A stretch of DNA of 64,000 nucleotides from Pseudomonas koreensis (GTDB lineage: Bacteria; Pseudomonadota; Gammaproteobacteria; Pseudomonadales; Pseudomonadaceae). The position numbers were made by a program, and so were the translations under genes. The notes below the pieces were generated by a model that did not search any database, had not been told where the DNA came from, and was given only the letters and a program-made list of their open reading frames with translations. Location of the stretch: positions 1,985,501-2,049,500 of the forward strand of contig NZ_JALJWP010000001.1 of NCBI RefSeq assembly GCF_024169245.1, in the 5' to 3' direction. Shown here one piece after another: positions 9,201 to 19,500 of the stretch; the first letter of the stretch is position 1, and every line of letters begins with the position of its first letter.

Positions 9201-12200
9201 CGGCTGGACAGCTTTTTGCACAACGCGCCGATTGTCGATCCCCGGGGTGCTTCGGTCTGGGAAAAACAAGCCGTTGCACGCCAGCGATCGCTGAGTGAAA
9301 ACGCCCGGATGGGCGCCAGCCTCGCGCAACAGGATGCACGTTACTGGGCTCAGACGTTCGAACAGGCTACCGGTCAGCTACGTGCCGAAAACAAGTTGGG
9401 CGCTGAGTATCTGCCGCTGCTGGAAACGCTGCAGAAGAATCCTGACGCGGGTTATAGCGTGACGCTGGTGGATGCGCGCGATCCGCAAAACGCCCGGGTC
9501 GTCACCACCACCGACGCGCGCTTTGGCAAAATCCAACAGCATATCCAGCGTCTGGTGAAGACCCTTGCCGGCAAACCTGCGACAGCGGGCGAGGCCGACG
9601 GCGGCAGTCGGTTGAGCTTTGCCTTCGCGATCCAGACGCTGATTACCGAGATGCGCCATCGTGAATACCAGGCTGGGGCAGAGCAGGTGCCGGCGTTGTC
9701 GATTGCGCTGCAGGTGCAGGTCTATGTCAGTTACGCCCAGTTAGGTTATGGCGTACTGAACGATGCGGTACAGATCGTCAGTCTCGTCCGTCAGGTGGCT
9801 GCCAGTGAGCAGGCCCTGGCGCTGCGCCAGTCATCGCTGGCCGGGCGGTTGCTGGGCCGGGCCTCGGTCGCGGCCGGGATTGTCTTCTCCGTCGTCAACA
9901 TAGGTTTTGACCTCTACGGCCTGGCAGTGGCAACCAATCAGGAACAGCGTTCACGGTTGGCCACGCAACTGGTGTTCAATGTCGCGGCCCTGGCGCTGGA
10001 CATCACCGCATTGGCGGTTGGCGGAGCGGTAGGCGGTGCCGCAGCGATTCTGTCGGTACCGCTGCTCGGCGTCGGCATCGGCGTGGCGGCGATCGCCAGC
10101 AACCTGGGACAGATAAGCGACAAGGCCAAAGGCGTGGGCGCACACTTGCGCAAGATCCAGGACGCCTACGGCCCCGGTGTTTACACACGCAAGGACGGTG
10201 CGCTGAGTTTTGAGCCCGAAGCGGTCATCACCGAACTGGACTTGCAAAACAACCGGATCCGCTTCGACAGTCAGAAGTTCTACCCCATGGATCGCGGCGG
10301 GCTTGAGCTGCCGCAGTTCAACAATCACCCGACGCGACTGCACCAGGCGATCGATATCCGCCAGACGCTCGGATTGCCGCAAGTGGTCAGTCTGATCCGG
10401 CCGGCGCCCGGTGATGTACAGACGGTGGTGCTACCGTGCACACCGCAGTGTTACTTCGGTTATGAGTACCAGGTCGGCACGTCCGGTTATGCCTATGAGC
10501 CACAGCCTGGCGAGTTGGAGCGTGAGCCCCGGCAAGCAAGCGAAAAGGCCTCATCGGGTCTGCTCAACGCCTTTTTGCCATTTGGCGGGTTGGCTGACGA
10601 GCTCAGCGAGCCATTCATGCAAACCTGGTATCCGAGCCTGCGCAACCGCACCGTCAACAAACTGGAATACGACGAGCATGGCAACCAGCGTTTCTATTTC
10701 TTCGCCAACACGCCGATCCCGCACATTCTCTACAAGCTATACCCGTTCAATAAACCCACCCGAATTGTCGTGACGCTGGACGAGCAGGTGCGCCAGTTGC
10801 TGGTGCCAACCTTGCCGGCGGAGTGGAAAGGCTGCATTTCCTACGAGATCTTCACCCGCTCCCCGGGGGCTCGCCAGCTCTGGTTGACCCCCGGCCTGGT
10901 GGCCGTTTCCCTGCGTAATTATGCGGCGACCCAGTGGGTGCTTCATGCGCCGTGGGTCAGCGAAAACAGAGTGCGATTTGCAGAATCGTTCCTCAGTGTC
11001 GATGGAATACGGATTGAAGGTCAGGTGGACTTCATCCAGCTGAACAATGGCGAGATGTTCAATCTCGACTGGAAAGAACAGCGGCTGCTGCTGGTGTCGG
11101 TCACCCAGGAGCAACAGGATTCGCAGGCTGCGCTGTTGGCACGGATTGGAAAGCGGGTGGCCGAGCGACGCGTTTCGGCGGCTTACGTGCCGTTATACAA
11201 ATTTCGCGTGCCGATGAGCTTCGCCCCTCGCTCCCTGCTGGTCACCGCCTTTTATGACGTGGCGCATGCGCGGCTGCTGTATGCGCGCAACCTGCCCGAA
11301 AATGTCAGTGACGGCGTTGCATTGGCTGCGGCCAACGCGGGGCAGGCATGGTTTTACCATCCCGAGCATGCGACGGTCTGGCGGGTCGATGCGATCACCG
11401 GCACGGTCAACCATCGCTACCGACTGATGAACCCTGCCAGTGGTGCAAGAATCATCGGTTGTGAGCAGACGGCCGACGGCCTGCGCGTCCGGCAAAAGAT
11501 GCTTGAGGTCAACGGTGGGGTAGAGACCACGTTCGAGTACCAGCTGTCTGAATATTCTGTAGTCCTTACCGGCATCCATACCTCAGCCGCCTGGAGCGAT
11601 TACACACCGAGGCGTACGGCGGCTTACTGGCGTTCCCTGGTGGATCGCTTCAAGACGCCGCGGGCCTATGCCGATGGCACGTCTGGCATGGCGTCGAGTC
11701 TGAGCGCATGGGGCTGCGCCGGGTTCGTGCAGATCCGCAGCCATGAGCAGCAAACGCTGCGGGATCTGGGCTGGATCCGCCTGGCTGACCAGCTGTATTT
11801 CCAGTTGGCCCACAGCACCGGGCTGAAGCTGGACACGGTTCTGCTGAGCTGGAATGACGGTTTGGGTGATCAACCGCTGTTCTACAGCATACAGGCCCGA
11901 TTGCTGCGCCGTGGGGCTGAATCGGCGGATGGGCAAGTCATCGCCGAAGATGTCATCGATGTCAGCTCATTCGCTGAACGTTATATCGCCACCCGGAAAG
12001 ACGGTCGGCTGTTTGAGGTCGACAAGCGAGGCGAGCTGCAATTTGTTGGCGTCGGCCTGCACTGGTTGCGCAGCAATACCGACTGGCTCGCTGCGTTACC
12101 GGCGCTGGCCGATGCCCATCGAGATGCGCCGTTTGCGATCATCGGACTGAGCAATGTTTCCGGCCTGCACTCAGTGGCGGCGTGGTGTATCGGCGCAAAA

Positions 12201-13298
12201 GTGCTGCTCGCCGATGTCGGTGAAGGTAAAGAGCTGGCATTGCTCGGGCTGACACCGGACAACCAGGCCGCCTGGTTGCTGGATGTCTCGGCCGGGCAGC
12301 TCTATCGCCAGACGCTGGTGCAGATCCAGGCGCTGCGCGCAGCGTTTGCCAACGGGCAGCGGTTACTGGACCGCACGTTATTGCCAATGGCGGAAAAAGT
12401 CTGGGGGCAATGGTCATTCGCCGAGGTGGTGACGCAGGGACAAGGATTGCTCGGCCGCACCCGCCAGGGCGTGAACCTGGAGCTGCTCGATCAACAGCCG
12501 GCCCGGATCGTCGGCGTCGAAAAACAGTGGTCGTTTATCGCCGGGCAGACCGCCGAGCAATTACAGGCCCGCTTGAAGGCGTTATTGAGCGGACAAGCCC
12601 ATGCAGCGGTTTTGCAGGTCGAAGACTCTATGGGTCGCTACAAGTACTTCGTGCCGGAACTGGATCGACTCTTCGATGTTTCGGGCCGGGCCGATGGTCA
12701 GTGGTCGGAGTTTCTTGGCGCGCGCAATACGTCGGTGGCGATGCTGTTCGACCCGATTGACAGTCTGATCTACAGTCGCGGAGCGGTGAACGGTATCTGG
12801 GTAAAAGACAGTTACGCCCGGCGCGAAGGCGAGATCCTGGCGCTCGATGTGAGTGGTGAGGTCACCGATCTTATGGCAATGCTGCCTGACGGAGTCGAAA
12901 AACTGATTCTCACTTTTGGTGCCAAGGCATTGAGCTATCGGATTTCGGAACAAGCCTGGCAACGGCTGGACTGCATCGTGGTTGATCGCCAGGTCCCGCA
13001 AGGCGCTGCCGACATGCGTGTCTGCACTCTGGTGCTGGACATGGTTGCTGCCGAGCATTTGTTGGTGTCGCTGGTCGACGGGCAACTGGTGTTCTCGGAT
13101 CCGGACACGGCCCACAGTCTGATCGTGCGTAACGTCACACCCGGCAACGACGAGTCGGGCCGGCCGATGCAGATAAACGTCAGGCTTGGCGGGGTGGATT
13201 ACCAGCGAGGTGTCGAAGAGTGGCTCGACGCGCTGTCACAAGTACATCCCGATCAAGAGGTGGCAACACTTGAGAGACTCATCAAGCAACTTTCCTGA
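6201..13298 (+). CDS. Giant lymphostatin/TcdB-like toxin A (GT44 glycosyltransferase, C58-like protease, pore region)
   Basis: 2365 residues. The start at 6201 is chosen because AAGGAAG (6187-6193) is well spaced from it; an ATG six bases earlier is too close. Seen: (1) about 105-480, a large-clostridial-toxin type glycosyltransferase, with Met-His-Phe-Val-Trp(116)-Val-Gly-Gly, a Trp-Tyr-Asp-Ser-Asp motif and the metal/UDP-sugar motif Asp299-Met-Asp301 in a Gly-Gly-Arg-Tyr-Ser context; (2) about 820-960, a YopT/C58-like protease region with Cys832 (Arg-Arg-Cys-Tyr-Pro-Leu-Ala), His919 and Glu938 in Phe-Tyr-Glu-Pro-Asn-Phe; (3) about 1215-1315, long Ala/Val/Gly-rich hydrophobic segments like the TcdA/TcdB pore region, then Leu-Pro-Cys-Thr-Pro-Gln-Cys-Tyr-Phe-Gly-Tyr-Glu-Tyr; (4) about 1000 further residues without recognised repeats. 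No signal peptide. From the known families it should glycosylate host proteins after entry; the target is unknown. It has its own terminator, and a paralog follows. Confidence 0.85.
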   Translation: MSTTGNQTDELTFTSAAEYSTLKDVLSEFAGSGEYAALAQSHEVASNTAAVVEKLLPVKLFQERLETLLDRKSTPLPVGIHGIRTRLNRYVARLAATVDMLNGVARPVPNIMHFVWVGGSEVGANQRDYMNIWRQVLEPQGYRFNLWYDSDALLAFEMNRVILDSARTDAMATGGDQVTSPDQLSQMIEDRARALKHQMFDFLNQPQWAGRADEARIELMVRAYGKDHATLEAFRQRCLETHQAMAGTDLQLRDVRHEFAGHFLQDVYQREVSLRGNFAAASDVVRLQAEYLEGGRYSDMDYLPPLAKTLGGVDISGFDDKQRLWLLKLLLDHDQALMPGRDRNRYTAITGKVPARHEEALTTFARGKPGIHQIFVAPQDNLVPHDALRLGTAEGRADRGEMNAHFIAHPGSAMTLAYMQMIRVNYDCLLEAERRLLAAGIDIADQARALPVIQNVVNEAASAGKFPKSSIYYASGKLTEAICTYYRDGIRVNAVGTITLTGPGAGAAGHVRYIEQRVPADQIDKVRDRLKLLEGYNVYTEEERISGWTVGGDENKWLENEQEKWRSGKLKSRYVGQLADLLRPQTLTFKQGWPVIEGKPVLLTSVLQQLMDDLGEPFIRAMKDKLSGDITFTEAFSIGFDTRQQILAQPAFELPPSLGAESTSNLNELLVRVARGSLVVEQLSPLLRVMLGGMFGAASLDIDGFAGAWKKLSNLAARTADDGLFARYNAIENALRQSASPAFKAGLASAEPSTTYTARELKVRALSDPLTVRQWGERIARINSTARREYHGQILRSGEAVRTELFDAGAISARKVPQDLLMTTPGDPGRRCYPLALMMAAALVGGEAAERALIGRVANVSHAAEDADSRALLAALDELQTVPLTAVGKLQGHQSLDTIVQALEAKSASTVMLLDTGNHALLMAKIVAGSQTVYRFYEPNFAIYGFARVEQLKEGMQRYLSRDEGAMARLYGLAEGDRARFNVVELDTTVIADKTLLTNTRLDSFLHNAPIVDPRGASVWEKQAVARQRSLSENARMGASLAQQDARYWAQTFEQATGQLRAENKLGAEYLPLLETLQKNPDAGYSVTLVDARDPQNARVVTTTDARFGKIQQHIQRLVKTLAGKPATAGEADGGSRLSFAFAIQTLITEMRHREYQAGAEQVPALSIALQVQVYVSYAQLGYGVLNDAVQIVSLVRQVAASEQALALRQSSLAGRLLGRASVAAGIVFSVVNIGFDLYGLAVATNQEQRSRLATQLVFNVAALALDITALAVGGAVGGAAAILSVPLLGVGIGVAAIASNLGQISDKAKGVGAHLRKIQDAYGPGVYTRKDGALSFEPEAVITELDLQNNRIRFDSQKFYPMDRGGLELPQFNNHPTRLHQAIDIRQTLGLPQVVSLIRPAPGDVQTVVLPCTPQCYFGYEYQVGTSGYAYEPQPGELEREPRQASEKASSGLLNAFLPFGGLADELSEPFMQTWYPSLRNRTVNKLEYDEHGNQRFYFFANTPIPHILYKLYPFNKPTRIVVTLDEQVRQLLVPTLPAEWKGCISYEIFTRSPGARQLWLTPGLVAVSLRNYAATQWVLHAPWVSENRVRFAESFLSVDGIRIEGQVDFIQLNNGEMFNLDWKEQRLLLVSVTQEQQDSQAALLARIGKRVAERRVSAAYVPLYKFRVPMSFAPRSLLVTAFYDVAHARLLYARNLPENVSDGVALAAANAGQAWFYHPEHATVWRVDAITGTVNHRYRLMNPASGARIIGCEQTADGLRVRQKMLEVNGGVETTFEYQLSEYSVVLTGIHTSAAWSDYTPRRTAAYWRSLVDRFKTPRAYADGTSGMASSLSAWGCAGFVQIRSHEQQTLRDLGWIRLADQLYFQLAHSTGLKLDTVLLSWNDGLGDQPLFYSIQARLLRRGAESADGQVIAEDVIDVSSFAERYIATRKDGRLFEVDKRGELQFVGVGLHWLRSNTDWLAALPALADAHRDAPFAIIGLSNVSGLHSVAAWCIGAKVLLADVGEGKELALLGLTPDNQAAWLLDVSAGQLYRQTLVQIQALRAAFANGQRLLDRTLLPMAEKVWGQWSFAEVVTQGQGLLGRTRQGVNLELLDQQPARIVGVEKQWSFIAGQTAEQLQARLKALLSGQAHAAVLQVEDSMGRYKYFVPELDRLFDVSGRADGQWSEFLGARNTSVAMLFDPIDSLIYSRGAVNGIWVKDSYARREGEILALDVSGEVTDLMAMLPDGVEKLILTFGAKALSYRISEQAWQRLDCIVVDRQVPQGAADMRVCTLVLDMVAAEHLLVSLVDGQLVFSDPDTAHSLIVRNVTPGNDESGRPMQINVRLGGVDYQRGVEEWLDALSQVHPDQEVATLERLIKQLS

Positions 13299-13323
13299 GA
13301 TATAAGTCGAAACTGAAAAGTTG

Positions 13324-13359
13324 AAAATGGTCGTGAGCGGAAGTTTGCGACCATTTTTT
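13324..13359 (+). terminator. Rho-independent terminator after toxin A
   Basis: AAAATGGTCG (13324-13333) pairs perfectly with CGACCATTTT (13348-13357) across a 14-base loop and runs into a T tract. It implies that toxin B is transcribed separately. Confidence 0.88.
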
Positions 13360-13374
13360 ATTTAATGGGTTTGT

Positions 13375-13402
13375 TTGATTGCAATTATTTGCATGCTAAA
13401 GA
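13375..13402 (+). promoter_or_regulatory. Possible promoter of toxin B
   Basis: TTGATT (13375-13380), a 16-base spacer and TAAAGA (13397-13402) lie in the AT-rich gap between the toxin A terminator and toxin B. This is a plausible sigma-70-like pair about 170 bases before the start codon. The remainder of the gap (13403-13572) is AT-rich with no other recognised element. Confidence 0.3.
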
Positions 13403-13572
13403 TATTGAGTGGCTCGCTGAAATATATGGAAAGCGAATGATCTGGTTTAAGGCAGGGTTTTAAGTTGCGCATGATTTCTGAAAATAATTGAGTTGTTTCT
13501 TTTTTGTGTTTGGCCATTTTAATGATTAGCGTGGCGCTCGGTACAATTCAATCGAAGGACTCCGAGGGCGTT

Positions 13573-16500
13573 ATGCGAAATATTGAAGTGTCAGCTGATA
13601 AAACCTTTGTCAACTTTGCAGAGCTCTTTACGCGTAGTGATTTTGAACAAGCGTTATTGCTGCACAAAAACACCAGGCACTACGATGCGCTGCTGCGATA
13701 TTACGCTGCTTGTGTTGCTGCCAAGGATTCGAAACAGTTGCTTGAGCCCTTGCGGCTGTTACGTCAGACGCTGGAGCCATTGCAGGGGCCGGGCCGGGTG
13801 AGGCGCGAGATGGAATCTGCGGGTGCCACCGATCAAAGGACCGGCCCGGATCTGACACGCATTTATGAGCGGGTCGAAACCTTCGAGTCGCGTGTTCATG
13901 CAGGAATCGAACTGCTGAAAACCATGCCGACAGAAGTTGCAAAAACGCTGCACTTCGTCTGGCTCGGGGGCGGACTTGGCGATATCCAGCGTGATTACCT
14001 CAATGTCTGGAAACAAGTACTCGCCGGGCAGGGTTACACGCTCAACCTCTGGTACGACAGCGATGCGCTGCTGGCCTACCAGACCAACAAATTGATGGTC
14101 GAGGCTGCCAAGGCCGATGCCCTGGCCGGGGTCGGCGATAAACCGGTCGATGAAAATACGCTGGCTGACCTTTACGAAGAGCGGGCCATTGTTCTCAAGC
14201 GGCAGATGCAGGCACACCTCAATGAGGCTGTAGCCAAAGGGCTATCGGCCGATGACGCACGGATCGACCTTCTGGTTCGCGCCTATGGCCAGGACGCGGC
14301 GTCGTTGCAGGCACTGCGCGAGCAGAACCGTCGCACCCTGCAAGGCATGGCCGGAGGCGATCTGCAGTTGCGCGACCTCGACGCTGCGCCTGCGCCCTTG
14401 CAGCTTCAGAGCCACTATGAGCAGGAAATGCGTTTGCGCGGCAATCTGGCGGCAGCGTCGGATATCGTGCGGGTCGAAGTGCTGTATCGCGAGAGCGGCT
14501 GCTATGCCGACGTCGATAACTTGCCGCCTCTGGTAGCGAAGATGGCGGGGGTGGATCTTGAGGTTCTGCACGTCGACGCTCGCCTGGGTATTGTGCAATT
14601 GCTGCTCAACCACAATCCCGATTGGATGCCGGGCCGTCAGCCCTCCAACAGCTATGCCAAGAGCATTCCGGCAGAGCACTATGCGGCGTTTGAGGCTTTC
14701 GCCAAGAGCCGTCCGGTATTGAGCCAGGTTTTCCAGGCACCGACCGATCTGCTGGCTCGCCCCTTCATGTTGCGAGCGGTCGCCGAAGGCAGTTCGATGA
14801 CCAATGCATTCCTGATGGCCCATGCCGGATCGGCGACACTGCAAGCGGTGATCGACCGTATCCGCTTCAACTATCAGCTGGTCGATGACACCCTGCGTCT
14901 GGCTGCGCAGCGCGGTGTCGCACTGACTGACTTTGAAGGTGTATTGCCGCTGGCACAGACGACTCTGGAGCAGACCTACGGTCCGCTCCCCGAACTGCCG
15001 AACCAGGAAGAAATCCTCGCAGGTTATCTCGCCAATGCGGCTGCGAGCTATTTCAGTGATGGCATCCGGCGCCAGAGCGAAGGCACCATCTACCTGACCG
15101 GCCCGGGCGCGATACGCGACGCCATGGCCGATTACGCCAGATTGCATTTCACCCCGGCGCAGGCCGAGGCGATCCGCACCGAGGCGGCCATTGCGCGCTA
15201 TGCCTCGGTCAATCGCGCCACCGAGGAAGAACTGGATCACTCCTGGAAGGACAACGCGACCGATCCGGTGAAATGGGTCGAGGATGAGCAGACGCGCTGG
15301 AAGCAAGGCCTTTATCCCACTCGCTACAAAGGCGATGTTGGTCAATTGCTCACGGGTTCGACCATTGAATTCGAACAGGGCTGGCCAATGATTGAAGGGC
15401 GGGCGGTGGTGCTGACCGATATCTTGCAACGCCTGGTCGACGGCTTGGATGATCGCTTCGTCGAGGCCATGCGTCAGGGCCTCGACGTGACGATTACGTT
15501 CGATGATCCGCTGCCCCTGAGTTTTGCCGATCGCCAGCGCATCAGGAATCAGCCGGTCGGTGCGCGACCGGGGGCTTTTCCGCATGACCGCCGATTCCTG
15601 AGTCTGGGACTGGATGAAGTGCTGAGCGCGATGGCCCATGGTGAGTTGACACTGGCCAAGACATCGCCACTGCAACGCCTGGCGCTGGGCATGTTGCTGG
15701 GAATCGATTCGCTGCACGGCCAACGCTTCGAAGCCCACAGCGGTGAACTCGATAACCTGGCCAACAGTGTCCGTGATCTGGGTACTTCGAGTCGCTACGC
15801 CGTCATTGAACGACACCTGTATACCCGCAAAGACGCAGCGTTCCTGAACGGGCTGGTCAGCGATATCGTGGAACCGGCAGCGTCGGTCAGCGCGCTGGAC
15901 CTGAAAAAAGCGGCGCTGATGAAAGCGCAGACCCTGCAACAGTGGGGGCGTTACGTGGCGCAGATCCAACAAGTGGCCGTGCTGGAACATCGTTTGCAGA
16001 TTGCCCGGCAGATGGATGAGGTCTTCAGTCAACTCGACGTCAGCGGCGTGCAACCGGTGCCGCAGGATCTGTTGCTTGATGGCGTTGGCGAGTCCATCGG
16101 CGGGCGTTGTTACCCTCTGGCCTTGATGATGGCCGCGGCTTTTGCGACGGGCGGAACGGCTTTCCATCACCTGCGCCAACGTTTTTATCTGGCCGTCCTT
16201 GAGCCGCAGCAGAATGATTCGATTGTTTTTGTGCAAGCGCTGGAGGAACTGCGCGGGACCCAGTTGAGTGAGGTGGGCAAGACGCTGTCGCGTGCCGATC
16301 TGAGCCAGGTCACCGCCGCACTGGAGCGTCATGCGGGCACCCGGACGCTGATGCTCAACTCGGACAATCACTCGATGCTGTTGGCGAAAACCGTGGTGGG
16401 TGAAAAGGTTCTCTATCATTTTTACGACCCCAATTTCGGGGTGTTCGAGTTCGAGAGTGCTGCCATGCTCAAGCGAGCGCTTGAGCACTTTTTCCTGAAG

Positions 16501-19500
16501 ATGGGCATGGCCAAATATTACGCGGCCTATGGTGGTGAAATCCGGCCGACGTTTGACTTGATCGAGTTGCAGGGCGAGCAAGTGGCGGCGTTGTCATTGT
16601 CCGCCGGTTTCGAGGTGGCGAAGATGCTCAAGGGCGAGCCATTGCCCGGGCAGCCAGCGGGCAAGCTGCGCCAGCGTATGAACAGCGCCCATGGTCGATC
16701 ACTGGTCGACAATTCCCGCCTGGGCGCCAGCCTGCTCGGGTTGGACAGTCATTGGTGGGGCGAGCAGATCGCCAGCGCGACGGCGACGCTGCAAGACCTT
16801 CATGCTTCGGTCACCCCATTGGTGCCGTTGTTCGAAACCCTGGAGGTCACCCCCGAGGGCCAGTATCGAGTGAGTCTGATCGACCCGGCGCAGCCGGAAC
16901 GGGTAGTGCAGGTTGTCAGCGACGACCACCGACTGCTACGGATCAAAAACTGGTTGTCCGAGCAGTTTTCAACGCTGGCGCGCAAACCGCCCGCAACCGG
17001 TGCGGTGCTCGATCCGACGGAGGTCGGCAGTGTCCATACCCTCAATGCCGGTTTCGCGATCCAGGCACTGATGAACGCCTTGCGCGGACGTGAAGGCGAG
17101 GGACGCACGCTGACCACCGCTGTACGTCTGCACGCTTACCTCAACTACGCGCAGTTGCTGCATGGCAACGTCGTGGATGTGGTCGGGCTGGTGCAGCTGG
17201 TCAAAACCGCGCTGGGCGAAGAAAAGATCATTGCCCGCACTTGTGCATCGGTTGTCTCGGAAGCATTGGGGCATGCCGCCAATGAAGGGGTCGGGGCTGT
17301 GCTGGGACTGGCCAATGTCGGTTTTGACATCTATCAGTTGGTGACCGCCGCAAATGATGTTGAAAAAGCGCAATACGGTACGCAGCTGGCGTTCGACTCC
17401 GCCAGCCTGGCATTGACGGCCGGTGGGGTCGGAGCGGCGGTGGCTGGCGCGTCGACTGCCGCCGCGGTGCTGGGTGGCGCCGGGGTGATCCTGGGCGGGT
17501 TGGCTGTGGGAGTGGCGGCGCTCGCGCAAGGGTTTGCCGCCATCGCACGCAACGCCCAGGAAGTCGGGGCGTTTTTCGCGGACCTGCAAGAAGCTCATCA
17601 CGGCGTCGGTTATCGCTTCGATGACGACCTGCGAGCGTGGGTGGTGGCGCCGGCGCTGGTGGTCAAAAGAATTGATCTGCTCGCCACTGCGCTGATACTC
17701 GACAGCCCCAGGCTTTACCCGTTACGCGACCACTTCGGTGTGCCGGATTTCGCCGCCGATTACTCTCGGGCGATCAATGTGCGCCAGCACCTGGACTTGC
17801 CCGGTCAGCTCTCGTTTGCACCGGCCAAGGGGCAAGCCATCGTCCTGCCGTGCACCCCAGAGACTTGTTATGGCTATGAATACAAGGCGTTGCCGTTTGC
17901 TTCTTCGCGGCACGACCGTGGTTTCGACATCGCCCGCCGCCTGGAAAAAAGGCAAGCCAACGGCGACTGGCTGTTTCTGTTTTCGTTCTACTCATTTCCT
18001 TCGCACTACATCGTCAACCGTCTGCTTCCCCAGTATCGCGACACCGTTATCGAGGTTGTTCTGGACCCGGCTGAACGCACTCTGGTGGTCCCGTCGCTAC
18101 CGCGTGCCTGGAAAAATCACGTGTCGTACAAAATTTTCGGCAGTGGCGCACATTGCACGTTGGCGCTCAATCCAGACGCTCACATCGAACTCGTGTCGTC
18201 GAGCCAGCACTTTTCCAGATGGATGCTGGAGGCCGCCTGGGCACGCGAAGGTGATATCCGGATTGAACGCCTGGGCGATCTGTACATCGGTAATGTGCAC
18301 GTGAAAGTAACTGGCCATGGACGTCACTCGCTGCTGATTCGCACGGGCGATCAACAAACGTTCAGCGTTGACCGTGGCAAGCGTCAGTTGGATGTCATCC
18401 AGCAAAGCGCACCGGAGGGGCTGGATGAGCAAGCGTTGCTGACGCATTTCCGAGCGCTGGCCCAGGAGCATCGTCTGGTGCTGCCGTATACGCCGGTGCA
18501 TGACTGGATGATTCCGTTCGAATCGCCGCAGGCGCCGCGCTCCACCACGGCCTGGTATGACGCTCGGGAAGACCGCTTCCTCTATATTCGCAACGAAGAA
18601 ATCGCCGATACCGAAGATGCGCAACTGGCCCTGGTGGCTGATGGGTATGCGTATTTCTATCTGGCGGACAGCTATGACATCTGGCAGGTCGATGCCGTCA
18701 GCGGATTGCTCAGGTATCGCTATCGGTTGATCCTGGCTGAGGGCGAAAGCGTGATTGGTCCTGTCGAGATGGATGCCCATGGCGTGATTCATGTCGTGCA
18801 GACTGTCATCGATGCCCATGGCAGACCCCGTCGGTTCAATTATCTGATCCATCGGCAGCAATTGCTGTTGAGTTCCGTCACCCACGAGACGGCGCCTGAG
18901 CTGCAGGCGACCCTGTTCGCCAGCGCGATCCTGGCCGACTGGTCATCGGTGCTGGGCAAGTACGCAGCGCTTCGTCACGTTGCTGAGCGGGACGGTGAAA
19001 CGACCGTCGACTGGCAACCGGCGACGTACGTTTCCGTCAGCTGGACATTCGCCACGGACAAGCGCGATATCGTCTGGATCCGCAGTTCCGACCGCTTGTT
19101 GATTCATCCGCTGCCCTCGGCCCATCACGCCCGTGGCTGGCCGGATTCGATCAAGAATCTGACGGATCTGGTGTTGCTGCCAATGACAGAGCAAGAACAT
19201 GTCTTTTTCATTTACAACCGTCTGGACCAGACCCTATGTCGCCGACAGCGGGTTGTCGCGCAGGGCGTCGAGCAGTGGTCGGATCGCTGGGTGCAGCCGC
19301 CAGGGCTCAAACAAGTCATGGCAGTCGAGAGCGGCTATCTGATACTCGATGACGAGGGACGACTCTTTAATCTGACTGCGCAAGGCGAGTGGCCTCTCTA
19401 TGCCGTCGGCGAGCAGTGGCTGAAAAATCACAAGCACTGGTGGCTGACGCTGGAGCTACTCGCCAAACGCTATCCGGTGGACAGTTTTGCGATCGTTGGT

